Shown here in pieces: positions 47,593 through 55,719 of a DNA stretch of 64,000 bases. The notes beneath the pieces are model-generated. The model was not told the origin of the DNA. It searched no databases and was given only the letters and a program-made list of their open reading frames with translations. This DNA comes from Kitasatospora purpeofusca. GTDB taxonomy: Bacteria > Actinomycetota > Actinomycetes > Streptomycetales > Streptomycetaceae. Both the position numbers and the translations under genes were made by a program. The stretch covers positions 1-64,000 of the forward strand of contig NZ_JODS01000012.1 in assembly GCF_000718025.1 (NCBI RefSeq), read 5' to 3'. How positions within the stretch are numbered: position 1 is the stretch's first letter; the number at the start of each line of letters is the position of its first letter.

Positions 47593-48372
47593 ATGCCCGA
47601 AGTCACCACTCCTTACCAGACCGGCACCCCGTGCTGGGTCGACCTGATGGCGAAGGACCAGCAGGCCGCGCTGGACTTCTACCGCGACCTGTTCGGCTGG
47701 CAGGGCGTGCCCGGGCCCGCGGAGTTCGGCGGGTACGCGGTCTGCGAGCTCAACGGCCGGGCGGTGGCCGGCATCGGCCCGACGATGAGCCCCGACGGCT
47801 CGCCGGAGCCGCCGACCGTCTGGACCGGCTACCTCGCGAGCACCGACGCCCAGGCCACCCAGGACGCGATCGTCGCGGCCGGCGGCACCCTGCTCGCCCC
47901 GGTGATGGACGTCGGCGCGCTGGGCCGGATGCTGGTGGCGGCCGACCCGCAGGGCGCGGTCTTCGGGGTCTGGCAGCCGGGCGAGTTCTTCGGCGCCCAG
48001 GTGGTCAACGAGGCCGGGGCGCTGACCTGGAACGAGCTCCACACCAGCGACGTGCAGGCCGCCACCGCGTTCTACGGCGCGGCCTTCGGGATCGAGATCG
48101 AGCCCCTGGACGGCGCCGACGCGTACTGGGAGCTGCGGGTCGGGGGCCGGGCGGTCGGCGGGGTGACCCTGCTCGCCGGCGACCCGCCCGGCACCCCGCC
48201 GCACTGGCTGACCTACTTCGCGGTCGACAGCGTGGACTCCACGGTGGACGCGCTGGTCAGGGCCGGCGGCACCGTCCTGGCCCCGCCGTTCGACATGATG
48301 GCGGGCCGGATGACGGTGGTCGCCGACCCGCAGGGCGCGCCGTTCGCGATGATCAAGCCGCAGCCGCTGTAG
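47593..48372 (+). CDS. Tandem VOC-domain (glyoxalase-like) protein
   Basis: Protein of 259 residues made of two VOC domains. Each has the pattern WVDLMAKDQQAALDFYRDLFGW (1-30) and WNELHTSDVQAATAFYGAAFGI (about 140-165) and ends in MLVAADPQGAVFGVWQ or MTVVADPQGAPFAMIK. Such two-domain proteins are frequent in actinomycetes, and functions range from lactone hydrolysis to antibiotic binding; the metal site cannot be settled from sequence alone. ATG 47593 has GAGGAGCGAGA upstream. Confidence 0.9.
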   Translation: MPEVTTPYQTGTPCWVDLMAKDQQAALDFYRDLFGWQGVPGPAEFGGYAVCELNGRAVAGIGPTMSPDGSPEPPTVWTGYLASTDAQATQDAIVAAGGTLLAPVMDVGALGRMLVAADPQGAVFGVWQPGEFFGAQVVNEAGALTWNELHTSDVQAATAFYGAAFGIEIEPLDGADAYWELRVGGRAVGGVTLLAGDPPGTPPHWLTYFAVDSVDSTVDALVRAGGTVLAPPFDMMAGRMTVVADPQGAPFAMIKPQPL

Positions 48373-48411
48373 CCGGCGACGCGACCGGCGGTGGACCCGG
48401 AACGGCCGGGA

Positions 48412-51282
48412 TCACCGCCGGTCGCCCGCCCGGAGTTCGGTGGCGATCTGCCGTCGGCCGGAGACGGCCGCCTCCAGCACCACCGCGGCGCAGACGAGCA
48501 GCGCCACGCCGGCCGTCGGCAGCAGCACCGGCAGGAGGCTGGGCGCCGGCCGGTCCCCCACCGGCGCGCCGACCAGCAACGACAGGTCGAAGGCCGGTCC
48601 GAGCAGGGCGACGGCCCCCGCCGCGACCACGGCGCCGCCGGCCACCGCGGCCAGTGTCTGCGGCACGGTCTCCGCGACGATCAGCGCCAGCCCCTCCCGG
48701 GGGCGGAGCCCCATGGTGCGCAGCCGGGCGAGCACCGCCGCGCGGTCGGGCGAGGCCCGCAGGACGGTGAGCAGGACGGCGAGCAGGGCGAAGGCGACGC
48801 CGGCGACGGCCGCGGACCGGAAGAGCCGGACGGTGGAGTGCTGGAGCGGGTCGGCGGCCAGGGCGGCGGCCGTCTCGCGGGCGGTGCGCACGAGGTAGCC
48901 GTCGGGGATGCCCCCGGGCTCCTCGCTCACCTCCCGGGCCTCCTCGCGGAGGAGCCCGGCCAGACCCGACGCGTCGGCCAGGCCGCGGGCCGCGAAGAGC
49001 GGGCGCAGCCGGTCGCCGTCGATGTCGCCGACGGCGAACCAGTTGTCGGGCCGGGCGAGTTCGGGCAGGCGGGCGGCGGCCGCGCCGACCGGCACGACGA
49101 CGAACTCGCGGACGGCCTCGGGGAGGGCGGGGGTGGCGGGGGTGGTGCCGACGACGGTGGCAAGCAGTTCGCCGCCGGGTGTCCGCAGCCGCTGCGGGCC
49201 GGGGGTGAGTTGTCCGGCGAGGCCGGGGCTGATCAGAGCGGGCACCGGCACGTCAGGCCGAGCGGCGACGGACGGCGCGGTGTCGGACGGGGCGGCGACG
49301 GACGGGGCGGCGACGGACGGGGCGGCAGGGTCGGCCAGGACGGCAGGGTCGAACGCGCCGGCCCCGACGGTGCGGGCGATCTCCGCGTAGGCCCGGGGCT
49401 CGACGACGACGAGGGTGACCTGTACGGCGAGCCGGCCGGTACCGAGCAGGTAGGTCTGCCGCTCGATGCGGACGCCGGTCGAGGCGCGGACGCCCGGGAG
49501 CGCGTCGGCGGCCGTGACGAAGGCCTCGGGCAGTGGCGCGTCCTGCGGGACCAGTACCGCGGCGTCGCCGCCGACCGCCGTGCGGGCCGCACGCAGCCGG
49601 GCGCCGTCGACGGTGTCGAGGAGGGTCGCGCCGAAGCCGGCGGTGGTGACGGCGAGCAGCAGGGCGAGCGCCGGCAGAACGGCGGGGCGGTGACGACCCC
49701 CGGAGTCGCGGGCGCTGCGGGCGAGACCGAGGAAGGCGATCGGACCGCGGCCGCGCCGGGCGAGGGCGGCGAGCCGACCGACGACGGCCGGCTGGATCCG
49801 GGCGAGCAGCAGACCGCCGCTGAGCGCGACCAGCAGCGGGGCGGTGACCAGCAGTGGATCCGGCCCGCTCGCCGACGGGGCGGCGCCGCGGCGGCGGACC
49901 TCCGCGACGGCCGCGCAGGTGACGGCGAGGACGAGGAGTTCGCCGACCGCCCGGCGCCGCCCGGACGCCCGGGCACCCTCGGGAGGGCCGCCGGTGCCAG
50001 GGGGGCGGGACAGCAGGGCAGCGGCGCGGACCGGTAGGGCCAGGACGGCGAGCAGCGTCCCGGCCACTGCGGCGAGGACGGCGGCGGTCCAGCGGGGGGT
50101 GGGCAGCAGGACGAGGGCGAGAGCGGTGGCGGCTCCGGCTGCCGGCAGGACGGTCACCGCGTTCTCGCCGAGCAGGCGCAGCAGGATCCCGGCGCGTGAA
50201 CCGCCGCGGGCCCGGAGCAGCCGGAGTTCGGCGGTCCGCCGGTCGGCGGCGTGGGCGGCGGCCAGGCAGAGCACCACGGCGGCGACGCCCACGACGCCCG
50301 CGGGACCGATCGCGGCGAGCGGGGCGGTGGCCCGGTGGCGGGCGGTGGCCTCGGCGAGGACCTCGGGCAGCAGGGTGCCAATGGTGAGGTCGGGCCGTCC
50401 GGTCACCTCGGCGGCCCGGACGGCGCCGGACCCGGCCAGGTAGGAGCCGACGCCGGAGCGGAGGGCGGCGAGCCGGTCGGCGCGCAGGGCGTGCGGGTCG
50501 ACCGGCAGCCGCCAGAAGTCCTCGCCGCCCCCGCCCCAGGCGAGCAGGGCCGGGCGGCTGTCGCCGGCGGCGAATCCGGCGGTCTCCCATCGGACACCGC
50601 CGCCGTCGAGGGTCTTCAGGCAGGCGCGTTCGGGGCAGGGCAGCTCCTGCCAGTAGCGGTCGTGGGGATCGTCGGCGCGGTAGAGGCCGACGATCCTGGC
50701 ACGGGCGGCGGGTCCGCTGTCGACGGTGTCGCCGACCCGGAGGCCGATGGTGTCGGCGGCCCGCCGGCTGACGGCGATCGGCAGCGGTTCGCCGGGGGCG
50801 GCCGGTCCGGGCCAGGCGCCGTCGGTCAGGGTCGCGTGTCCTGCGAGCCCCTGGAGGTAGAGCAGGTGGAGTTGCGGGGCGATGCCGCCCGGGCGGTCGT
50901 AGCCGTCGTTGAGCACGGCCCGGTCGGTGAGGGCGCGGGTGCCGTGGTGCTCGCCGTCGCGGGTGAGCGGGAGGTCCCCGGTGATCTGTCCGACCAACCG
51001 GTCGCGGGCCGAGTCGAGGTCGGCGGCCGGGGTGTCGGGGCGCGGGTGGGCGGTGAGGTGGAGGCTGGTCGCCTTGACGCCGCGGTCCTGGGCGAAGGCG
51101 GCCAGCGCGCTGTTCGCGCCCCGGTCGGTGGCCCGGGGCAGCGCGGTCACGGTGAGGACGGTGACGAAGGCGAGGACGGCGGTGAGCGCGGCGGCCGCAC
51201 GCGCCGAGCGCAGCCGGGTCCGCACCCAGGGCGCGGGCCGGTGCTCGTCCCCGCGGCGACCGCGCTCGCGGTGCGTCAGCAT
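48412..51282 (-). CDS. FtsX-like ABC permease without ATPase neighbour
   Basis: Membrane protein of 956 residues with a MacB/FtsX layout: an N-terminal membrane segment (about 25-48), a large extracytoplasmic domain (about 50-310), a cluster of membrane segments (about 325-540), a second extracytoplasmic domain (about 565-800) and three C-terminal segments (about 810-940). AELRLLRARGGSRAGILLRLL and LARLRTMGLRPREGLALIVAETVPQ are the paired coupling-helix regions. A PSVAA repeat lies in the second outer domain. Start ATG 51282 with GGGGGAGGGG upstream. No LolD/MacB-type ATPase gene adjoins it, so the ATPase is encoded elsewhere. Confidence 0.85.
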   Translation of the reverse strand: MLTHRERGRRGDEHRPAPWVRTRLRSARAAAALTAVLAFVTVLTVTALPRATDRGANSALAAFAQDRGVKATSLHLTAHPRPDTPAADLDSARDRLVGQITGDLPLTRDGEHHGTRALTDRAVLNDGYDRPGGIAPQLHLLYLQGLAGHATLTDGAWPGPAAPGEPLPIAVSRRAADTIGLRVGDTVDSGPAARARIVGLYRADDPHDRYWQELPCPERACLKTLDGGGVRWETAGFAAGDSRPALLAWGGGGEDFWRLPVDPHALRADRLAALRSGVGSYLAGSGAVRAAEVTGRPDLTIGTLLPEVLAEATARHRATAPLAAIGPAGVVGVAAVVLCLAAAHAADRRTAELRLLRARGGSRAGILLRLLGENAVTVLPAAGAATALALVLLPTPRWTAAVLAAVAGTLLAVLALPVRAAALLSRPPGTGGPPEGARASGRRRAVGELLVLAVTCAAVAEVRRRGAAPSASGPDPLLVTAPLLVALSGGLLLARIQPAVVGRLAALARRGRGPIAFLGLARSARDSGGRHRPAVLPALALLLAVTTAGFGATLLDTVDGARLRAARTAVGGDAAVLVPQDAPLPEAFVTAADALPGVRASTGVRIERQTYLLGTGRLAVQVTLVVVEPRAYAEIARTVGAGAFDPAVLADPAAPSVAAPSVAAPSDTAPSVAARPDVPVPALISPGLAGQLTPGPQRLRTPGGELLATVVGTTPATPALPEAVREFVVVPVGAAAARLPELARPDNWFAVGDIDGDRLRPLFAARGLADASGLAGLLREEAREVSEEPGGIPDGYLVRTARETAAALAADPLQHSTVRLFRSAAVAGVAFALLAVLLTVLRASPDRAAVLARLRTMGLRPREGLALIVAETVPQTLAAVAGGAVVAAGAVALLGPAFDLSLLVGAPVGDRPAPSLLPVLLPTAGVALLVCAAVVLEAAVSGRRQIATELRAGDRR
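49261..49322 (-). repeat. 15-bp in-frame repeats in the FtsX-like gene
   Basis: About four copies of a unit like GCGGCGACGGACGGG code APSVAAPSVAAPSDTAPSVAA in an extracytoplasmic loop. Copy-number changes would keep the frame and alter loop length. Confidence 0.75.
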
Positions 51283-51483
51283 GCTGCCCCTCCCCCGGCG
51301 AGCACCCGGGGCACCGGCCACCGGCCCCTGATCACCGAATAACGGACGATGCTGCCAGGCGCGTCGGCGGAAGGGAAGGTCCGTTCGGGCAGAACGGCGG
51401 CGGGGGCCACGCGGCCGACCTCCCGGCGGCGGTCGACCTCCCCGCGGCGGTCGCCGTCAGTGCCCCGTGGCACAGTTCCGCCC

Positions 51484-52146
51484 ATGAACATCACCACCAC
51501 CCCGCACAGTTGGGACCAGGCCGTGGCGCTCTTCGAGCAGCGCCGCCTGCCCGCCGACTCCTACGAGAACCTCTACGAGGAGCAGTACGACGTCCACACC
51601 GGCACGCTGACGGTCGAGGGCAATCTCGACCTCGACGCCGCCGAGCCCGACGGCACCGGCTACATCGTCGACGGCGACCTGCTGGTGGACGGCGCGGTCC
51701 TCAACACCGACGACGGCTGCCCCGCACTGGTCGTGCTCGGCGACCTCCGGGCGGCCGCCGTCTACCTGGAGGGCGACGCCAAGCTGATCGTCGGCGGGGA
51801 CGTCCACGTCGGGGCCTTCGTCGGCCATATGACGGACAAGCTGGTGATGATCCACGGGGACCTCAGGACCCGGGTCACCGTGCTGTCCTCCGAGTTCGAG
51901 CCGGACCTCGTCGCCGGCGAGCTGTTCGGGCCGGTGCTCCGCCCGTCCTACCTCGCGCCCTTCCCCGGCGCCGTGCCCGTCGCCCCGGAGACGGTGCTGG
52001 TGCCCGAGGTGCTGCTGACCGGGGCCGACACCGACCCGGACGAGTGGCGCGGCTTCGACACCCCGGGTGTCCACGGCGGCCGGCTGCTGCGGCGGATCGA
52101 GGCCGGCCTGCCGGTGACCCTGGCCGAGCAGGCCGCCAGGGGCTGA
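51484..52146 (+). CDS. Beta-helix (bactofilin-like) protein
   Basis: Protein of 220 residues. The middle (about 40-145) is a run of short beta-strand repeats with Gly turns (GTLTVEGNLDLD, YIVDGDLLVDGAVLN, ALVVLGDLRAAAVYLEGDAKLIVGGDVHVGAFVGHM, LVMIHGDLRTRVTVL) that should fold as a right-handed beta-helix, like polymer-forming cytoskeletal proteins. The N-terminus (WDQAVALFEQRRLPADSYENLYEEQYDVHTG) and C-terminus are helical. It is unclear whether it polymerises. ATG 51484. It stands alone, divergent from the FtsX-like gene. Confidence 0.75.
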   Translation: MNITTTPHSWDQAVALFEQRRLPADSYENLYEEQYDVHTGTLTVEGNLDLDAAEPDGTGYIVDGDLLVDGAVLNTDDGCPALVVLGDLRAAAVYLEGDAKLIVGGDVHVGAFVGHMTDKLVMIHGDLRTRVTVLSSEFEPDLVAGELFGPVLRPSYLAPFPGAVPVAPETVLVPEVLLTGADTDPDEWRGFDTPGVHGGRLLRRIEAGLPVTLAEQAARG

Positions 52147-52264
52147 CGGGCCGACCGCCGGGGGCCTCCCCTCCTTGCCTTCAACCGCACTTCAAGTCCT
52201 ACGGTTCTCGTACGACCCGCACCGCGTGCGGGCCGCACACCCGAGACACCAGGAGGGGACCCCC

Positions 52265-52732
52265 GTGTCGACCCAGCAGATCTCCGACGCCGAACTCGCC
52301 GGCCAGCCCGCCGCCTACTGGACCGGTGTCGCCTACGAGGCCCTCATCGCGTTCACCCGGGCCCGGCAGGCCGAGAAGGGCTACACCCAGCCGCAGTTCT
52401 GGCTGCTGCGCAACCTGTCGAAGAACGACATCTCGCCGGACGGGGCGGGCATGACCGTGCCCGAGCTCCGGGCGGCGATGGCCTCCTACCTCCGGGCCGA
52501 GGACGACCTGACGGCGGAGGCCGCGGTACTGGTGGAGCGCGGCTGGCTGACCCGGGACGCCGACCACCGGCTGTGGCTCACCGAGGAGGGCGAGCGGGCC
52601 CGGGTCGAGCTCGCCCGCAACGCCCCCGCCATCCGCGCCGCCATCCACGCGGGCATCGACGACGCGGACTACGTCACCGCGCTGAAGGTGCTCCGGCAGC
52701 TGATCCGCAACACGGGCGGGACCGTCGACTGA
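52265..52732 (+). CDS. MarR-like winged-helix regulator
   Basis: Protein of 155 residues. FWLLRNLSKNDISPDGAGMTVPELRAAMASYLRAEDDLTAEAAVLVERGWLTRDADHRLWLTEEGERARVELA has the wing and recognition arrangement of MarR proteins, with helices for dimer formation on both sides. The target is unknown. Start GTG 52265 has an AGGAGGGG ribosome site. Two CTTCAA direct repeats lie upstream, near 52180-52200, in the likely promoter. The cupin gene follows at 46 bp. Confidence 0.82.
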   Translation: MSTQQISDAELAGQPAAYWTGVAYEALIAFTRARQAEKGYTQPQFWLLRNLSKNDISPDGAGMTVPELRAAMASYLRAEDDLTAEAAVLVERGWLTRDADHRLWLTEEGERARVELARNAPAIRAAIHAGIDDADYVTALKVLRQLIRNTGGTVD

Positions 52733-52778
52733 CGGGCCGGGCGGGACCGGGCCGCCGCGCGGTGGCAGGATGTCCGGC

Positions 52779-53183
52779 ATGACGGATTCGGACGGGTCTG
52801 CTGGGTCGGACGGGTCGCGCGGACCGGAGGTGTTCGGCGACGGCGTGGCGGTCGAGGCGCTGCTGCGGGAGGCCGGTGCCGACGCCGCCGGGGCGCTGTG
52901 GCGGCTGACCGGCACCGAGCGCCAACTGGACGCCAACGTGGTGCGGTTGCGCCCCGGGGCCGCCGTCGCCGCCCATGTCGAACCCGACCTGGACGTGCTG
53001 GTGCTGGGCCTCGCCGGGCGGGGCACCCTGCACTGCGCGGGCGTCGAGCACGCGCTGGAGCCGGGTGCGCTGCGGCTGCTGCCGCGCGGCGCCGAGCGCG
53101 CGGTGGCGGCGGGGGCGGAGGGCGTCGCCTACCTGACGGTGCACCGCCGCCGCCCGGGCCTCACCGTCCGCCCCCGCCCCTGA
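52779..53183 (+). CDS. Cupin-domain protein
   Basis: Small single-domain cupin of about 134 residues. The barrel reads LDANVVRLRPGAAVAAHVEPDLDVLVLGLAGRGTLHCAGVEHALEPGALRLLPRGAERAVAAG, with a His in motif 1 (AAHVE) but few further metal ligands, so it may bind a small molecule rather than act as an oxygenase. ATG 52779 has AGGA upstream; ATG 52770 is an alternative. It lies behind a MarR gene. Confidence 0.85.
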   Translation: MTDSDGSAGSDGSRGPEVFGDGVAVEALLREAGADAAGALWRLTGTERQLDANVVRLRPGAAVAAHVEPDLDVLVLGLAGRGTLHCAGVEHALEPGALRLLPRGAERAVAAGAEGVAYLTVHRRRPGLTVRPRP

Positions 53184-53193
53184 CCGCGCGACC

Positions 53194-53229
53194 CGCACCC
53201 GCACCCGCACCAGCACCAGCACCGGCACC
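53194..53229. repeat. Hexanucleotide tandem repeat
   Basis: Six units of NGCACC (CGCACC three times, AGCACC twice, GGCACC once) lie between the ends of the cupin and monooxygenase genes. The array is untranslated. Confidence 0.85.
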
Positions 53230-53239
53230 GAGGCCCTGA

Positions 53240-54769
53240 TCACCCGGCGGCGCCGAGGCGCGCCAGGTAGGCGTGCACCGGACCGGGGTCGGTCGCCGGG
53301 GTGACCAGCGCGATGTGGTTGTCCGGCCGGACCAGGACGAGGGCCTCGCCCGTCACGCCGTAGGACCGGCGGACCTCGCCGTCCCGGTCCTCCACCCGCA
53401 CCGGCCGGACGTGTCCGGGCAGTCCGGCGAGGTCGGGGCGGGCGCCCGCGCCGAGGCCGAGCAGGGTGAAGTCGTCGCCGACGAACCGTTCGAAGAGCCG
53501 GCCCGGGGCGCCGTCCGGCCCCGGGCAGGCGCCGTCGGGCGCCCGGTCCCCGGCCCGGAGCAGCGCCTCCGGGTCACCGTCGGCCGGGGTGCCCGCGGCG
53601 AGGCTGCTCCACCGGTAGCCGAGGGACAGGCCGGTGAAGTCACCGACCCCGCCGGCCTCGACCCCGATGCCGGGCGTGTCGATCCCCTCCACCACGGCCG
53701 CCATCCCGGCGCTGGTGACGTCGAGGGTCCACGCCGCGATCGGCAGCCGCTCCTCCTGGTAGGTGTCCAGCAGGGCGGGCGCGGCGAGTCCGCGCACCAC
53801 GTGGCCGAGCTTCCAGGCGAGGTTCCAGGCGTCCTGGATGCCGGTGTTCATGCCGAGCCCGCCCGCCGTGGGGTGGACGTGGGCGCAGTCCCCGGCCAGC
53901 AGGACCCGGCCCTCGCGGTAGCGCTCGGCCATCCGGACGTTGACCCGCCAGGTGGACAGCCAGGTGGCGTCGCGGAGCCGGATGTCCTCGCGGCCGGTGT
54001 GCTCGGCCGCGAGCCGCTGGAAGCTCTCCAGCGACGGCGGGACGATCGTGCCGTCCGCGGCGGTCTCCGGACTGGCCTGGAGCTGCCAGCGGGGGCTGTC
54101 CTCGAACGGGCAGAGCATGAAGACGCCCTTCGGCCCGAACCACTGGTGCCAGGCGCCCGGCTCCAGGCCCTCGACCACCACGTCGCCGCAGACCATCATC
54201 GGCTCCGGGTCACCCTCGCCGACGAAGGGGATGCCGAGCAGTTTGCGCACCGTCGAGCGGCCGCCGTCGCAGGCGACCACGTACTCGGCGGCGATCCGGC
54301 GGCCGTCGGCGAGCACGGCCTCCGCCCCGTCGGCGCCCTGCCGGACGTCCACCAGTTCGGCGCCGAGCTCGACCTCCACCCCGAGGGCCGCGAGCCGCTC
54401 GCGCAGCAGCGCCTCCAGCTGCGGCTGCCGCAGCCAGCGGCTGGCCGCGTAGGGGGTGGTGGCGCCGGGCAGGGCGCCGGCGAACGGCTCGGTCTCGTTG
54501 ACGAAGGCGCCCTCGAAGTACTTGCGGAACGGCAGGTGGGTGCGGCCCACCGCGGCCAGTTCCTCGGCGATGCCCAGGTCCGCGAGGATCTCCAGGCTGC
54601 GGGGGTTGAGCGTCTTGCCGCGGGAGCCCTCGGCGTGGGCGGCGGCCCGCTCCAGGACCCGCACCGCCACGCCCTGCCGGGCCAGCCCGCAGGCCAGCGT
54701 CAGTCCGGTCGGCCCCGCTCCCACGATCACCACGTTCGTCATGTCCGTCATGTCCGCCATGTTCGCCAT
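53240..54769 (-). CDS. FAD-dependent aromatic monooxygenase (PHBH fold)
   Basis: Class A flavoprotein hydroxylase of 509 residues. The FAD dinucleotide motif is VVIVGAGPTGLTLACGLARQG, the DG motif is YVVACDGGRSTVRKLLGI and the GD motif is RVLLAGDCAHVHPTAGGLGMNTGIQDAWNLAWKLG. The C-terminal thioredoxin-like part (about 400-505) is typical of polyketide- and rifampicin-type hydroxylases. It may hydroxylate an aromatic compound or inactivate an antibiotic. Several ATGs occur in a row (residues 1, 4, 7, 10) owing to a short repeat; ATG 54769 is chosen because GGAAGGGA lies upstream. Divergent from a TetR gene that probably represses it. Confidence 0.93.
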   Translation of the reverse strand: MANMADMTDMTNVVIVGAGPTGLTLACGLARQGVAVRVLERAAAHAEGSRGKTLNPRSLEILADLGIAEELAAVGRTHLPFRKYFEGAFVNETEPFAGALPGATTPYAASRWLRQPQLEALLRERLAALGVEVELGAELVDVRQGADGAEAVLADGRRIAAEYVVACDGGRSTVRKLLGIPFVGEGDPEPMMVCGDVVVEGLEPGAWHQWFGPKGVFMLCPFEDSPRWQLQASPETAADGTIVPPSLESFQRLAAEHTGREDIRLRDATWLSTWRVNVRMAERYREGRVLLAGDCAHVHPTAGGLGMNTGIQDAWNLAWKLGHVVRGLAAPALLDTYQEERLPIAAWTLDVTSAGMAAVVEGIDTPGIGVEAGGVGDFTGLSLGYRWSSLAAGTPADGDPEALLRAGDRAPDGACPGPDGAPGRLFERFVGDDFTLLGLGAGARPDLAGLPGHVRPVRVEDRDGEVRRSYGVTGEALVLVRPDNHIALVTPATDPGPVHAYLARLGAAG

Positions 54770-54792
54770 GTGCGTGTCCGTCCCTTCCGGTT

Positions 54793-54809
54793 GTCGACGA
54801 CTCGTCGAC
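54793..54809. promoter_or_regulatory. Palindrome between the monooxygenase and TetR genes
   Basis: GTCGACGA (54793-54800) and TCGTCGAC (54802-54809) are perfect 8-bp arms around one C; part of the unit is repeated again just after it. It lies 24 bp upstream of the monooxygenase start, where a repressor would block transcription. Confidence 0.65.
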
Positions 54810-54834
54810 GACTCGTCGATGGCTCCATGAAACA

Positions 54835-54864
54835 GTAACTCGGTAACGAACGCAACCAAGTAAC
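54835..54864. promoter_or_regulatory. GTAAC direct repeats in the divergent promoter
   Basis: GTAAC occurs at 54835, 54843 and 54860, in AT-richer DNA just upstream of the TetR start codon. With the nearby palindrome these are candidate contacts for the TetR repressor or promoter elements for both genes. Confidence 0.45.
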
Positions 54865-54891
54865 AAATTTATCCGGGTTATGATCCTTGGC

Positions 54892-55527
54892 ATGACTCCG
54901 AGCGAACCGGAACCGGGTCTGCGGACCCTCAAGAAGCAGCGCACCCGGCAGACCATCGCCGAGACCGCCATCGCCCTCTTCCTCGACCGGGGCTTCGCCC
55001 AGGTCTCGGTGGCCGAGATCGCCGCCGCCGCCGAGGTCTCCAAGCCCACCCTGTTCCGGTACTTCGCCAGCAAGGAGGAGCTGGTCCTGCACCGCTTCGC
55101 CGACCACCTCGGCGAAGCCGGCCGGGTGGTGCGCGACCGCGCCGCCGGACTCACCCCGCTGGACGCCCTGGAGCGCCACCACCTGGCCGGGCTGGCCGCC
55201 CACGAGCCGCAGACCGGGCTGACCGACGACCCCGAGGTGCTCGCCTTCCTCCGGCTGGTCTACGAGACCCCGGAACTGTCCGCCCAGCTCCTGGACTACG
55301 TCGACGCCGACGCGGACGCGCTCGCCGAGGCACTGGACCCGACCGGCGGCATCACCGCCCAGCTGTTCGCCGCCCAGTACGTCGCCGTCCGCCAGGTGCT
55401 CGCCCGCACCGCCTGGGCCCGGCTGGCCGACGGGCAGGACATCGCCGAGGCGGGCCCGCAGGCCGTCGCCGAGACGGCCGCCGCCTTCGCCCTGCTGCGC
55501 GACGGCGCCCGCGCCCAGGGGTTCTGA
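54892..55527 (+). CDS. TetR-family regulator
   Basis: Regulator of 211 residues. The helix-turn-helix (about 15-62) reads RQTIAETAIALFLDRGFAQVSVAEIAAAAEVSKPTLFRYFASKEEL, a strongly typical TetR opening. The rest is a helical ligand domain. It is divergent from the FAD monooxygenase, which it probably represses until a substrate-like compound binds; this pairing is common for monooxygenases. ATG 54892 is chosen; ATG 54880 four codons earlier is possible. Confidence 0.93.
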   Translation: MTPSEPEPGLRTLKKQRTRQTIAETAIALFLDRGFAQVSVAEIAAAAEVSKPTLFRYFASKEELVLHRFADHLGEAGRVVRDRAAGLTPLDALERHHLAGLAAHEPQTGLTDDPEVLAFLRLVYETPELSAQLLDYVDADADALAEALDPTGGITAQLFAAQYVAVRQVLARTAWARLADGQDIAEAGPQAVAETAAAFALLRDGARAQGF

Positions 55528-55552
55528 CCCCGACCCGCCACTCCCTGGAGCC

Positions 55553-55581
55553 CCGGGCGGCGCAGCGGACCCGCCGCCCGG
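55553..55581 (+). terminator. 10-bp hairpin after the TetR gene
   Basis: CCGGGCGGCG (55553-55562) pairs perfectly with CGCCGCCCGG (55572-55581) around a 9-base loop, 25 bp after the TetR stop codon and ahead of the pntA promoter. Confidence 0.82.
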
Positions 55582-55654
55582 TGAATCGGTGAAGCACGTC
55601 ACGGCCTCGCCCCGGTGCCCCGGCGGGTCCGGGCGGGTAGGTTCCTGCCTCCAA

Positions 55655-55671
55655 GGGGAGCGACGCTCCCC
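55655..55671 (+). promoter_or_regulatory. Leader hairpin of pntA
   Basis: GGGGAGC and GCTCCCC pair around GAC, ending 48 bases before the pntA start codon. It is either in the 5' leader, where it could affect mRNA stability, or near the promoter; TAGGTT at about 55638 is a possible -10 element. Confidence 0.4.
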
Positions 55672-55719
55672 CGGACGCGGATCCCGCCGTCATTGGCTCC
55701 TCCCAGGAGAGAGGCACGA

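Noticed and set aside
48391..50037. Plus-strand open frame of 548 codons
   Set aside because: It is antisense to the FtsX-like permease gene, with no recognisable domain and low-complexity composition.
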